From Rhabditoides inermis (lineage: Eukaryota; Nematoda; Chromadorea; Rhabditida; Rhabditidae): DNA of 64,000 nucleotides. The notes under the pieces were generated by a model that saw nothing but the letters and a program-made list of their open reading frames with translations, searched no databases and was not told the origin of the DNA. The stretch lies in NCBI GenBank assembly GCA_963966185.1, contig CAWZYM010000331.1:1926501-1990500 (forward strand), in the 5' to 3' direction. The position numbers were made by a program, and so were the translations under genes. Positions 1-8,718 of the stretch are shown here, one piece after another; the first letter of the stretch is position 1; each line of letters begins with the position of its first letter.

Positions 1-44
1 CTGCGACCTGAACGCAGCGCCTTAGACCACTCGGCCAGAATGAC
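1..44 (-). tRNA. tRNA-Leu(CAG), partial at window start
   Basis: Only the 5' half lies inside the window, from G1 at position 44 through the D arm into the anticodon stem. What is visible matches the consensus. The spacer to the next gene carries the 8-bp insertion that gives a 232-bp unit. Confidence 0.95.
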
Positions 45-176
45 ACACTCTTCTCCTCTCATAGACACAACTCGCAGACTCGCACTGCTTGCGATGCACA
101 TTCTGCCACAATATCAAGAGAGCGCATTGCTGGGTGCGAGTGGATTGCGTTTGATCGCAAGTGGAACTGTGGTTAG

Positions 177-187
177 AAAATGCAAAA
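177..187 (-). terminator. Pol III T-run terminator, double
   Basis: Downstream of the tRNA 3' end on the minus strand lie TTTT (184-187), five bases after the gene, and a second T run (177-180 here; five or six T in most other units). This tandem terminator recurs in each unit. The proximal run is reduced to AATTT after the genes at 41576 and 44501, and lengthened after those at 44951, 50436, 53896 and 60057. Confidence 0.85.
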
Positions 188-203
188 TATGCTGTCATCC
201 GCA

Positions 204-214
204 GGATTCGAACC
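204..214 (-). promoter_or_regulatory. B box of the reference tRNA gene
   Basis: GGTTCGAATCC on the minus strand, in the T arm, is a perfect Pol III B box (TFIIIC binding site). It is damaged in three variant classes: G57 to T (7736, 8635), G53 to T (19733, 21093) and C61 to T (26269 class). Confidence 0.9.
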
Positions 215-258
215 TGCGCCCTCCGAAGAGGACTGCGACCTGAACGCAGCGCCTTAGA

Positions 259-269
259 CCACTCGGCCA
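259..269 (-). promoter_or_regulatory. A box of the reference tRNA gene
   Basis: TGGCCGAGTGG on the minus strand covers tRNA positions 8 to 19 and fits the Pol III A-box consensus. The same motif is present at the matching place in nearly every unit. Exceptions are 21993-22076, where it reads TGGTCTAGTGG, and the eight genes with a duplicated D arm, which have two A boxes. Confidence 0.9.
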
Positions 270-1099
270 GAATGACACACTCCTCTCCTCTCATAGACAC
301 AACTCGCACTGCTTGCGATGCACACTCTCCCACAATATCAAGAGAGCGCATTGCTGGGTGCGAGTGGATTGCGTTTGATCGCAAGTGGAACTGTGGTTAG
401 AAAAATGCAAAATCTGCTGTCATCCGCAGGATTCGAACCTGCGCCCTCCGAAGAGGACTGCGACCTGAACGCAGCGCCTTAGACCACTCGGCCAGAATGA
501 CACACTCCTCTCTTCTCATAGACACAACTCGCACTGCTTGCGATGCACACTCTCCCACAATATCAAGAGAGCGCATTGCTAGGTGCCAGTGGATTGCGTT
601 TGATCGCAAGTGGAACTGTGGTTAGAAAAATGCAAAATATGCTGTCATCCGCAGGATTCGAACCTGCGCCCTCCGAAGAGGACTGCGACCTGAACGCAGC
701 GCCTTAGACCACTCGGCCAGAATGACACACTCCTCTCCTCTCATAGACACAACTCGCACTGCTTGCGATGCACACTCTGCCACAATATCAAGAGAGCGCA
801 TTGCTGGGTGCGAGTGGATTGCGTTTGATCGCAAGTGGAACTGTGGTTAGAAAAATGCAAAATATGCTGTCATCCGCAGGATTCGAACCTGCGCCCTCCG
901 AAGAGGACTGCGACCTGAACGCAGCGCCTTAGACCACTCGGCCAGAATGACACACTCCTCTCCTCTCATAGACACAACTCGCAGACTCGCACTGCTTGCG
1001 ATGCACATTCTGCCACAATATCAAGAGAGCGCATTGCTGGGTGCGAGTGGATTGCGTTTGATCGCAAGTGGAACTGTGGTTAGAAAATGCAAAATATGC

Positions 1100-1183
1100 T
1101 GTCATCCGCAGGATTCGAACCTGCGCCCTCCAAAGAGGACTGCGACCTGAACGCAGCGCCTTAGACCACTCGGCCAGAATGAC
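1100..1183 (-). tRNA. tRNA-Leu(CAG), variable-arm loop UUUG
   Basis: The change at 1132 turns the variable-arm tetraloop TTCG into TTTG. All stems are intact, so function is plausible. The same change occurs at 13611-13694. Confidence 0.88.
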
Positions 1184-1324
1184 ACACTCCTTTCCTCTCA
1201 TAGACACAACTCGCACTGCTTGCGATGCACACTCTGCCACAATATCAAGAGAGCGCATTGCTGGGTGCGAGTGGATTGCGTTTGATCGCAAGTGGAACTG
1301 TGGTTAGAAAAATGCAAAATCTGC

Positions 1325-1408
1325 TGTCATCCGCAGGATTCGAACCTGCGCCCTCCGAAGAGGACTGCGACCTGAACGCAGCGCCTTATACCACTCGGCC
1401 AGAATGAC
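1325..1408 (-). tRNA. tRNA-Leu(CAG), C20a to A in the D loop
   Basis: The change at 1389 lies in the variable part of the D loop and is probably tolerated. The same change occurs in 13836-13919, again next to a UUUG gene. Both have AGATTGCG in the spacer. Confidence 0.88.
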
Positions 1409-2223
1409 ACACTCCTCTCTTCTCATAGACACAACTCGCACTGCTTGCGATGCACACTCTCCCACAATATCAAGAGAGCGCATTGCTAGGTGCCAGTAGA
1501 TTGCGTTTGATCGCAAGTGGAACTGTGGTTAGAAAATGCAAAATATGCTGTCATCCGCAGGATTCGAACCTGCGCCCTCCGAAGAGGACTGCGACCTGAA
1601 CGCAGCGCCTTAGACCACTCGGCCAGAATGACACACTCCTCTCCTCTCATAGACACAACTCGCACTGCTTGCGATGCACACTCTCCCACAATATCAAGAG
1701 AGCGCATTGCTGGGTGCGAGTGGATTGCGTTTGATCGCACGTGGAACTGTGGTTAGAGAAATGCAAAATATGCTGTCATCCGCAGGATTCGAACCTGCGC
1801 CCTCCGAAGAGGACTGCGACCTGAACGCAGCGCCTTAGACCACTCGGCCAGAATGACACACTCCTCTCCTCTCATAGACACAACTCGCACTGCTTGCGAT
1901 GCACACTCTCCCACAATATCAAGAGAGCTCATTGCTGGGTGCGAGTGGATTGCGTTTGATCGCAAGTGGAACTGTGGTTAGAAAAAAGCAAAATATGCTG
2001 TCATCCGCAGGATTCGAACCTGCGCCCTCCGAAGAGGACTGCGACCTGAACGCAGCGCCTTAGACCACTCGGCCAGAATGACACACTCCTCTCCTCTCAT
2101 AGACACAACTCGCACTGCTTGCGATGCACACTCTGCCACAATATCAAGAGAGCGCATTGCTGGGTGCGAGTGGATTGCGTTTGATCGCAAGTGGAACTGT
2201 GGTTAGAAAAATGCAAAATATGC

Positions 2224-2307
2224 TGCCATCCGCAGGATTCGAACCTGCGCCCTCCGAAGAGGACTGCGACCTGAACGCAGCGCCTTAGACCACTCGGCCA
2301 GAATGAC
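2224..2307 (-). tRNA. tRNA-Leu(CAG), A71 to G
   Basis: The change at 2226 converts the T2-A71 acceptor pair to a T-G wobble. Found once. Confidence 0.88.
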
Positions 2308-3363
2308 ACACTCTTCTCCTCTCATAGACACAACTCGCAGACTCGCACTGCTTGCGATGCACATTCTGCCACAATATCAAGAGAGCGCATTGCTGGGTGC
2401 GAGTGGATTGCGTTTGATCGCAAGTGGAACTGTGGTTAGAAAATGCAAAATATGCTGTCATCCGCAGGATTCGAACCTGCGCCCTCCGAAGAGGACTGCG
2501 ACCTGAACGCAGCGCCTTAGACCACTCGGCCAGAATGACACACTCCTCTCTTCTCATAGACACAACTCGCAGACTCGCACTGCTTGCGATGCACATTCTG
2601 CCACAATATCAAAAGAGCGCATTGCTGGGTGCGAGTGGATTGCGTTTGATCGCAAGTGGAACTGTGGTTAGAAAAATGCAAAATCTGCTGTCATCCGCAG
2701 GATTCGAACCTGCGCCCTCCGAAGAGGACTGCGACCTGAACGCAGCGCCTTAGACCACTCGGCCAGAATGACACACTCCTCTCTTCTCATAGACACAACT
2801 CGCACTGCTTGCGATGCACACTCTCCCACAATATCAAGAGAGCGCATTGCTAGGTGCCAGTAGATTGCGTTTGATCGCAAGTGGAACTGTGGTTAGAAAA
2901 ATGCAAAATATGCTGTCATCCGCAGGATTCGAACCTGCGCCCTCCGAAGAGGACTGCGACCTGAACGCAGCGCCTTAGACCACTCGGCCAGAATGACACA
3001 CTCCTCTCCTCTCATAGACACAACTCGCACTGCTCGCGATGCACACTCTCCCACAATATCAAGAGAGCTCATTGCTGGGTGCGAGTGGATTGCGTTTGAT
3101 CGCAAGTGGAACTGTGGTTAGAAAAAAGCAAAATATGCTGTCATCCGCAGGATTCGAACCTGCGCCCTCCGAAGAGGACTGCGACCTGAACGCAGCGCCT
3201 TAGACCACTCGGCCAGAATGACACACTCCTCTCCTCTCATAGACACAACTCGCACTGCTTGCGATGCACACTCTGCCACAATATCAAGAGAGCGCATTGC
3301 TAGGTGCCAGTGGATTGCGTTTGATCGCAAGTGGAACTGTGGTTAGAAAAAAGCAAAATGTGC

Positions 3364-3672
3364 TGTCTTCCGCAGGATTCGAACCTGCGCCCTCCGAAGA
3401 GGACTGCGACCTGAACGCAGCGCCTTAGACCACTCGGCCAGAATGACACACTCCTCTCCTCTCATAGACACAACTCGCACTGCTTGCGATGCACACTCTG
3501 CCACAATATCAAGAGAGCGCATTGCTAGGTGCCAGTGGATTGCGTTTGATCGCAAGTGGAACTGTGGTTAGAAAAAAGCAAAATGTGCTGTCTTCCGCAG
3601 GATTCGAACCTGCGCCCTCCGAAGAGGACTGCGACCTGAACGCAGCGCCTTAGACCACTCGGCCAGAATGAC
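3364..3672 (-). tRNA. Two tRNA-Leu(CAG) genes with T69A acceptor mismatch
   Basis: Genes 3364-3447 and 3589-3672 both have T69 changed to A (plus-strand 3368 and 3593), which turns the A4-T69 acceptor pair into A-A. The spacer has the linked change AAAATGTG for AAAATATG. Together with the interrupted gene at 3814 they form three near-identical consecutive units, so this variant was locally triplicated before the element inserted. Confidence 0.88.
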
Positions 3673-3877
3673 ACACTCCTCTCCTCTCATAGACACAACT
3701 CGCACTGCTTGCGATGCACACTCTGCCACAATATCAAGAGAGCGCATTGCTAGGTGCCAGTGGATTGCGTTTGATCGCAAGTGGAACTGTGGTTAGAAAA
3801 AAGCAAAATGTGCTGTCTTCCGCAGGATTCGAACCTGCGCCCTCCGAAGAGGACTGCGACCTGAACGCAGCGCCTTA

Positions 3878-4121
3878 CGCGGGGCGGACACTTACCCCCC
3901 AGCCCCGATCTCTACCGTTTTGGTACCGAAGGTGGGCATCGGAATTCCAAACAGAACTGCGTCGGCCAAAATTGCCTACGGGCATTCTCCGGCCGGAAAT
4001 CCGGCTTTGAAATTTCGCGTTTCGCGTAACCTCTTCTTACGACCAATTCACCACAGCCAGCGTGGCCGAATGGCTAGCGAGCTTGTCTAGTAAACTGGTG
4101 GCGCGGGTTCGATTCCCGCTG
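3878..4121 (+). repeat. Left terminal inverted repeat
   Basis: This 244-bp arm pairs with 4375-4618. It contains internal palindromes (GGAATTCC, TCCGGCCGGA), a C-rich stretch near the end and a doubled TTCGCG, and it finishes in the tRNA-like sequence. Confidence 0.9.
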
Positions 4122-4130
4122 CATTTTTTT
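4056..4130 (+). ncRNA. tRNA-like Pol III unit in the left arm
   Basis: On the plus strand the sequence has an A box (TGGCCGAATGG, from 4063), a perfect B box (GGTTCGATTCC, from 4106) and a seven-T terminator at 4124-4130. A T arm GCGGG/CCCGC forms. The acceptor strands match over only about three pairs, and the anticodon arm is replaced by a short CTAG/CTGG hairpin, so no anticodon can be assigned. It looks like a degenerate tRNA or SINE-type promoter head that could drive a short RNA. It points toward the element's centre. Confidence 0.6.
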
Positions 4131-4374
4131 GGCCTTTATTTGATGATTCTCGAAGGTGAGAATGTTTCACAGAAATGTGCCAGCTATCGCGATAATAGAT
4201 TGATTTTTGTGATTAGTATTGATATCGATAGATATCAATTTCAAAAATCGACATAAGTCAATTCGATACTGTCTCTTCATGTTCCAGACCACAGAAATCA
4301 ACAAAAAAAATTGTTGTTCAACAGTGATTTTTATCATACCCACTTGTAAAAAAACATGTGCGGCGATTAAAAAA
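4122..4374. other. AT-rich centre of the element
   Basis: These 253 bp lie between the inverted arms and hold no convincing gene. They contain small palindromes: ATTCTC/GAGAAT at 4146-4163, TATCGCGATA at 4185-4194, ATTGATATC/GATATCAAT at 4218-4239 and CAACAA/TTGTTG at 4299-4316. Base composition is clearly more AT-rich than the arms and the array. Confidence 0.7.
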
Positions 4375-4440
4375 CAGCGGGAATCGAACACGCGCCACCA
4401 GTTTACTAGACAAGCTCGCTAGCCATTCGGCCACGCTGGC
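4369..4440 (-). ncRNA. tRNA-like Pol III unit in the right arm
   Basis: This is the inverted copy of the left unit, directed leftward and ending in six T at 4369-4374. The B box begins TG in place of GG, which also breaks a T-stem pair, so it should be the weaker promoter. The two units converge on the central 253 bp. Confidence 0.55.
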
Positions 4441-4618
4441 TGTGGTGAATTGGTCGTAAGAAGAGGTTACGCGAAACGCGAAATTTCAAAGCCGGATTTC
4501 CGGCCGGAGAATGCCCGTAGGCAATTTTGGCCGACGCAGTTCTGTTTGGAATTCCGATGCCCACCTTCGGTACCAAAACGGTAGAGATCGGGGCTGGGGG
4601 GTAAGTGTCCGCCCCGCG
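4375..4618 (-). repeat. Right terminal inverted repeat
   Basis: This is the inverted copy of 3878-4121. The single difference seen is at 4390, where the minus strand has T in place of the first G of the B box. Confidence 0.9.
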
Positions 4619-4861
4619 TTAGACCACTCGGCCAGAATGACACACTCCTCTCCTCTCATAGACACAACTCGCACTGCTTGCGATGCACACTCTGCCACAA
4701 TATCAAGAGAGCGCATTGCTGGGTGCGAGTGGATTGCGTTTGATCGCAAGTGGAACTGTGGTTAGAAAAATGCAAAATATGCTGTCATCCGCAGGATTCG
4801 AACCTGCGCCCTCCGAAGAGGACTGCGACCTGAACGCAGCGCCTTAGACCACTCGGCCAGA

Positions 4862-7139
4862 ATGACACACTCTTCTCCTCTCATAGACACAACTCGCAGA
4901 CTCGCACTGCTTGCGATGCACATTCTGCCACAATATCAAGAGAGCGCATTGCTGGGTGCGAGTGGATTGCGTTTGATCGCAAGTGGAACTGTGGTTAGAA
5001 AATGCAAAATATGCTGTCATCCGCAGGATTCGAACCTGCGCCCTCCGAAGAGGACTGCGACCTGAACGCAGCGCCTTAGACCACTCGGCCAGAATGACAC
5101 ACTCCTCTCTTCTCATAGACACAACTCGCAGACTCGCACTGCTTGCGATGCACATTCTGCCACAATATCAAGAGAGCGCATTGCTGGGTGCGAGTGGATT
5201 GCGTTTGATCGCAAGTGGAACTGTGGTTAGAAAATGCAAAATATGCTGTCATCCGCAGGATTCGAACCTGCGCCCTCCGAAGAGGACTGCGACCTGAACG
5301 CAGCGCCTTAGACCACTCGGCCAGAATGACACACTCCTCTCCTCTCATAGACACAACTCGCACTGCTTGCGATGCACACTCTGCCACAATATCAAGAGAG
5401 CGCATTGCTGGGTGCGAGTGGATTGCGTTTGATCGCAAGTGGAACTGTGGTTAGAAAAATGCAAAATCTGCTGTCATCCGCAGGATTCGAACCTGCGCCC
5501 TCCGAAGAGGACTGCGACCTGAACGCAGCGCCTTAGACCACTCGGCCAGAATGACACACTCCTCTCTTCTCATAGACACAACTCGCACTGCTTGCGATGC
5601 ACACTCTCCCACAATATCAAGAGAGCGCATTGCTAGGTGCCAGTAGATTGCGTTTGATCGCAAGTGGAACTGTGGTTAGAAAAATGCAAAATATGCTGTC
5701 ATCCGCAGGATTCGAACCTGCGCCCTCCGAAGAGGACTGCGACCTGAACGCAGCGCCTTAGACCACTCGGCCAGAATGACACACTCCTCTCCTCTCATAG
5801 ACACAACTCGCACTGCTCGCGATGCACACTCTCCCACAATATCAAGAGAGCTCATTGCTGGGTGCGAGTGGATTGCGTTTGATCGCAAGTGGAACTGTGG
5901 TTAGAAAAAAGCAAAATATGCTGTCATCCGCAGGATTCGAACCTGCGCCCTCCGAAGAGGACTGCGACCTGAACGCAGCGCCTTAGACCACTCGGCCAGA
6001 ATGACACACTCTTCTCCTCTCATAGACACAACTCGCAGACTCGCACTGCTTGCGATGCACATTCTGCCACAATATCAAGAGAGCGCATTGCTGGGTGCGA
6101 GTGGATTGCGTTTGATCGCAAGTGGAACTGTGGTTAGAAAATGCAAAATATGCTGTCATCCGCAGGATTCGAACCTGCGCCCTCCGAAGAGGACTGCGAC
6201 CTGAACGCAGCGCCTTAGACCACTCGGCCAGAATGACACACTCCTCTCTTCTCATAGACACAACTCGCAGACTCGCACTGCTTGCGATGCACATTCTGCC
6301 ACAATATCAAGAGAGCGCATTGCTGGGTGCGAGTGGATTGCGTTTGATCGCAAGTGGAACTGTGGTTAGAAAATGCAAAATATGCTGTCATCCGCAGGAT
6401 TCGAACCTGCGCCCTCCGAAGAGGACTGCGACCTGAACGCAGCGCCTTAGACCACTCGGCCAGAATGACACACTCCTCTCCTCTCATAGACACAACTCGC
6501 ACTGCTTGCGATGCACACTCTGCCACAATATCAAGAGAGCGCATTGCTGGGTGCGAGTGGATTGCGTTTGATCGCAAGTGGAACTGTGGTTAGAAAAATG
6601 CAAAATCTGCTGTCATCCGCAGGATTCGAACCTGCGCCCTCCGAAGAGGACTGCGACCTGAACGCAGCGCCTTAGACCACTCGGCCAGAATGACACACTC
6701 CTCTCTTCTCATAGACACAACTCGCACTGCTTGCGATGCACACTCTCCCACAATATCAAGAGAGCGCATTGCTAGGTGCCAGTAGATTGCGTTTGATCGC
6801 AAGTGGAACTGTGGTTAGAAAAATGCAAAATATGCTGTCATCCGCAGGATTCGAACCTGCGCCCTCCGAAGAGGACTGCGACCTGAACGCAGCGCCTTAG
6901 ACCACTCGGCCAGAATGACACACTCCTCTCCTCTCATAGACACAACTCGCACTGCTCGCGATGCACACTCTCCCACAATATCAAGAGAGCTCATTGCTGG
7001 GTGCGAGTGGATTGCGTTTGATCGCAAGTGGAACTGTGGTTAGAAAAAAGCAAAATATGCTGTCATCCGCAGGATTCGAACCTGCGCCCTCCGAAGAGGA
7101 CTGCGACCTGAACGCAGCGCCTTAGACCACTCGGCCAGA
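4862..7139. repeat. Higher-order repeat, 1139 bp, two copies
   Basis: 4862-6000 and 6001-7139 are tandem copies of five units (232, 232, 225, 225, 225 bp) with matching spacer markers in the same order, for example the CTCGCGATGC spacer at 5817 and 6956. Part of the same order appears at 2303-3220. Confidence 0.85.
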
Positions 7140-7285
7140 ATGACACACTCCTCTCCTCTCATAGACACAACTCGCACTGCTTGCGATGCACACTCTGCCA
7201 CAATATCAAGAGAGCGCATTGCTAGGTGCCAGTGGATTGCGTTTGATCGCAAGTGGAACTGTGGTTAGAAAAAAGCAAAATATGC

Positions 7286-7369
7286 TGTCTTCCGCAGGAT
7301 TCGAACCTGCGCCCTCCGAAGAGGACTGCGACCTGAACGCAGCGCCTTAGACCACTCGGCCAGAATGAC
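7286..7369 (-). tRNA. tRNA-Leu(CAG), T69A acceptor mismatch
   Basis: The change at 7290 gives A4-A69 in the acceptor stem, as in the genes beside the mobile element. It is in a different spacer context (AAAATATG) and recurs at 11347-11430. Confidence 0.85.
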
Positions 7370-7735
7370 ACACTCCTCTCCTCTCATAGACACAACTCGC
7401 ACTGCTTGCGATGCACACTCTCCCACAATAACAAGAGAGCGCATTGCTGGGTGCGAGTGGATTGCGTTTGATCGCAAGTGGAACTGTGGTTAGAAAAATG
7501 CAAAATTTGCTGTCATCCGCAGGATTCGAACCTGCGCCCTCCGAAGAGGACTGCGACCTGAACGCAGCGCCTTAGACCACTCGGCCAGAATGACACACTC
7601 CTCTCCTCTCATAGACACAACTCGCACTGCTTGCGATGCACACTCTCCCACAATATCAAGAGAGCGCATTGCTGGGTGCGAGTGGATTGCGTTTGATCGC
7701 AAGTGGAACTGTGGTTAGAAAAATGCAAAATCTGC

Positions 7736-7819
7736 TGTCATCCGCAGGATTAGAACCTGCGCCCTCCGAAGAGGACTGCGACCTGAACGCAGCGCCTTAG
7801 ACCACTCGGCCAGAATGAC
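7736..7819 (-). pseudogene. tRNA-Leu(CAG) with B-box change G57T
   Basis: The change at 7752 makes the B box GGTTCTAATCC. G57 is among the most conserved B-box bases and also stabilises the T-loop/D-loop contact, so both transcription and folding should suffer. The copy at 8635-8718 lies 899 bp away in a tandem four-unit duplication. Confidence 0.75.
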
Positions 7820-8634
7820 ACACTCCTCTCTTCTCATAGACACAACTCGCACTGCTTGCGATGCACACTCTCCCACAATATCAAGAGAGCGCATTGCTAG
7901 GTGCCAGTGGATTGCGTTTGATCGCAAGTGGAACTGTGGTTAGAAAAATGCAAAATATGCTGTCATCCGCAGGATTCGAACCTGCGCCCTCCGAAGAGGA
8001 CTGCGACCTGAACGCAGCGCCTTAGACCACTCGGCCAGAATGACACACTCCTCTCCTCTCATAGACACAACTCGCACTGCTTGCGATGCACACTCTGCCA
8101 CAATATCAAGAGAGCGCATTGCTGGGTGCGAGTGGATTGCGTTTGATCGCAAGTGGAACTGTGGTTAGAAAATGCAAAATATGCTGTCATCCGCAGGATT
8201 CGAACCTGCGCCCTCCGAAGAGGACTGCGACCTGAACGCAGCGCCTTAGACCACTCGGCCAGAATGACACACTCCTCTCCTCTCATAGACACAACTCGCA
8301 CTGCTTGCGATGCACACTCTCCCACAATATCAAGAGAGCGCATTGCTGGGTGCGAGTGGATTGCGTTTGATCGCAAGTGGAACTGTGGTTAGAAAAATGC
8401 AAAATTTGCTGTCATCCGCAGGATTCGAACCTGCGCCCTCCGAAGAGGACTGCGACCTGAACGCAGCGCCTTAGACCACTCGGCCAGAATGACACACTCC
8501 TCTCCTCTCATAGACACAACTCGCACTGCTTGCGATGCACACTCTCCCACAATATCAAGAGAGCGCATTGCTGGGTGCGAGTGGATTGCGTTTGATCGCA
8601 AGTGGAACTGTGGTTAGAAAAATGCAAAATCTGC

Positions 8635-8718
8635 TGTCATCCGCAGGATTAGAACCTGCGCCCTCCGAAGAGGACTGCGACCTGAACGCAGCGCCTTAGA
8701 CCACTCGGCCAGAATGAC
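8635..8718 (-). pseudogene. tRNA-Leu(CAG) with B-box change G57T, second copy
   Basis: It carries the 7736-class change, here at 8651. The flanking spacer has an extra difference (GGAAATGTGG for GGAACTGTGG near 8830), so the copies have begun to diverge. Confidence 0.75.

Larger units (their letters stand above)
193..276 (-). tRNA. tRNA-Leu(CAG), reference gene of the array
   Basis: This is the first complete gene and matches the array consensus. Reading the minus strand: a 7-bp acceptor stem (GTCATTC with GGATGAC, one G-U pair), D arm with GCC/GGC stem, anticodon stem CTGCG/CGCAG with loop TTCAGGT, a long variable arm with stem CCTC/GAGG capped by TTCG, T stem GCAGG/CCTGC with loop TTCGAAT, and discriminator A73. 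The anticodon CAG lies at 240-242 and reads CUG leucine codons. U33, G37 and A73 fit leucine. No CCA is encoded: the next bases are GCA. There is no intron. Length is 84 nt, typical for type II tRNAs. Canonical tRNA numbering is used for variants in other entries. Confidence 0.97.
868..2539. repeat. Segment shared with 13379-15058
   Basis: The run of UUUG gene, C20aA gene, AGATTGCG spacer and GCACGTGG/GTTAGAGAAATG spacer at 868-2539 recurs in order at 13379-15058, offset 12,511 bp and then 12,519 bp because one copy gained the 8-bp spacer insertion. It is a dispersed duplication, or a remnant of a larger repeat period. Confidence 0.78.
193..3222 (-). tRNA. tRNA-Leu(CAG) consensus genes, block A (11 genes)
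   Basis: Consensus genes, each 84 nt on the minus strand, begin (lower coordinate) at 193, 418, 643, 868, 1549, 1774, 1999, 2456, 2689, 2914 and 3139. Interspersed variants at 1100, 1325 and 2224 have their own entries, as do the two T69A genes at 3364 and 3589 that follow this block. The interval 868-2539 has a close relative 12.5 kb to the right. Spacers differ by recurring alternatives such as GGTGCGAGTGG or GGTGCCAGTGG and CTGCC or CTCCC. Confidence 0.93.
3878..4618. mobile_element. 741-bp foldback/MITE-like element with 244-bp TIRs and TTA duplication
   Basis: Both ends read CGCGGGGCGGACAC inward. Left arm 3878-4121 and right arm 4375-4618 are inverted copies differing at one base in my reading (4106 against 4390). 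The flanks are exact tRNA-gene sequence with TTA duplicated, so the boundaries are well defined. There is no transposase frame, so the element is non-autonomous. A 3-bp TTA duplication fits the TWA rule of PIF/Harbinger elements, which is my tentative placement. The near-identical arms are longer than in ordinary MITEs and suggest recent formation or conversion between arms. Each arm ends inward with a tRNA-like Pol III unit. It is the only interruption among 280 units. Confidence 0.85.
3814..4641 (-). pseudogene. tRNA-Leu(CAG) split by a mobile element in the D loop
   Basis: The 3' part of the gene is 3814-3877 (64 nt, with T69A) and the 5' part is 4622-4641 (20 nt). Together they make exactly 84 nt. 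The element lies between, with TTA duplicated at 3875-3877 and 4619-4621. On the tRNA strand this is T20b-A21-A22 in the D loop, just past the A box. The insertion separates A and B boxes by about 0.8 kb, so a normal tRNA transcript is not expected. Confidence 0.93.

Noticed and set aside
193..276. Serine tRNA(CAG) of CTG-clade yeasts
   Set aside because: The gene has U33, G37 and A73 and a leucine-like core; the serine CAG tRNA of those yeasts has G33 and serine identity elements.
397..609. A ~70-codon minus-strand reading frame in almost every unit, e.g. 397-609
   Set aside because: It runs straight through the tRNA gene; the conserved part of the peptide is just translated tRNA sequence, and indels in units freely join or break the frame. 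Its regularity comes from the 225-bp unit length.
2424..2753. Plus-strand frames of 60 to 109 codons
   Set aside because: These are antisense shadows of the tRNA and spacer, appearing wherever a base change removes a stop.
4056..4124. A functional tRNA gene in the element arm
   Set aside because: The A box, B box and T arm are good, but the acceptor stem pairs over only about three bases and there is no proper anticodon arm.
4062..4391. Short frames inside the element (4062-4256 plus, 4167-4391 minus, 4219-4422 plus)
   Set aside because: They overlap the tRNA-like units and AT-rich centre, show no recognisable domain and begin or end in the inverted repeats.
3878..4618. Dada-type transposon (a family known to target multicopy RNA genes)
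   Set aside because: As I recall, Dada elements make 6-7 bp target duplications; here the flanks allow at most 3 bp (TTA).
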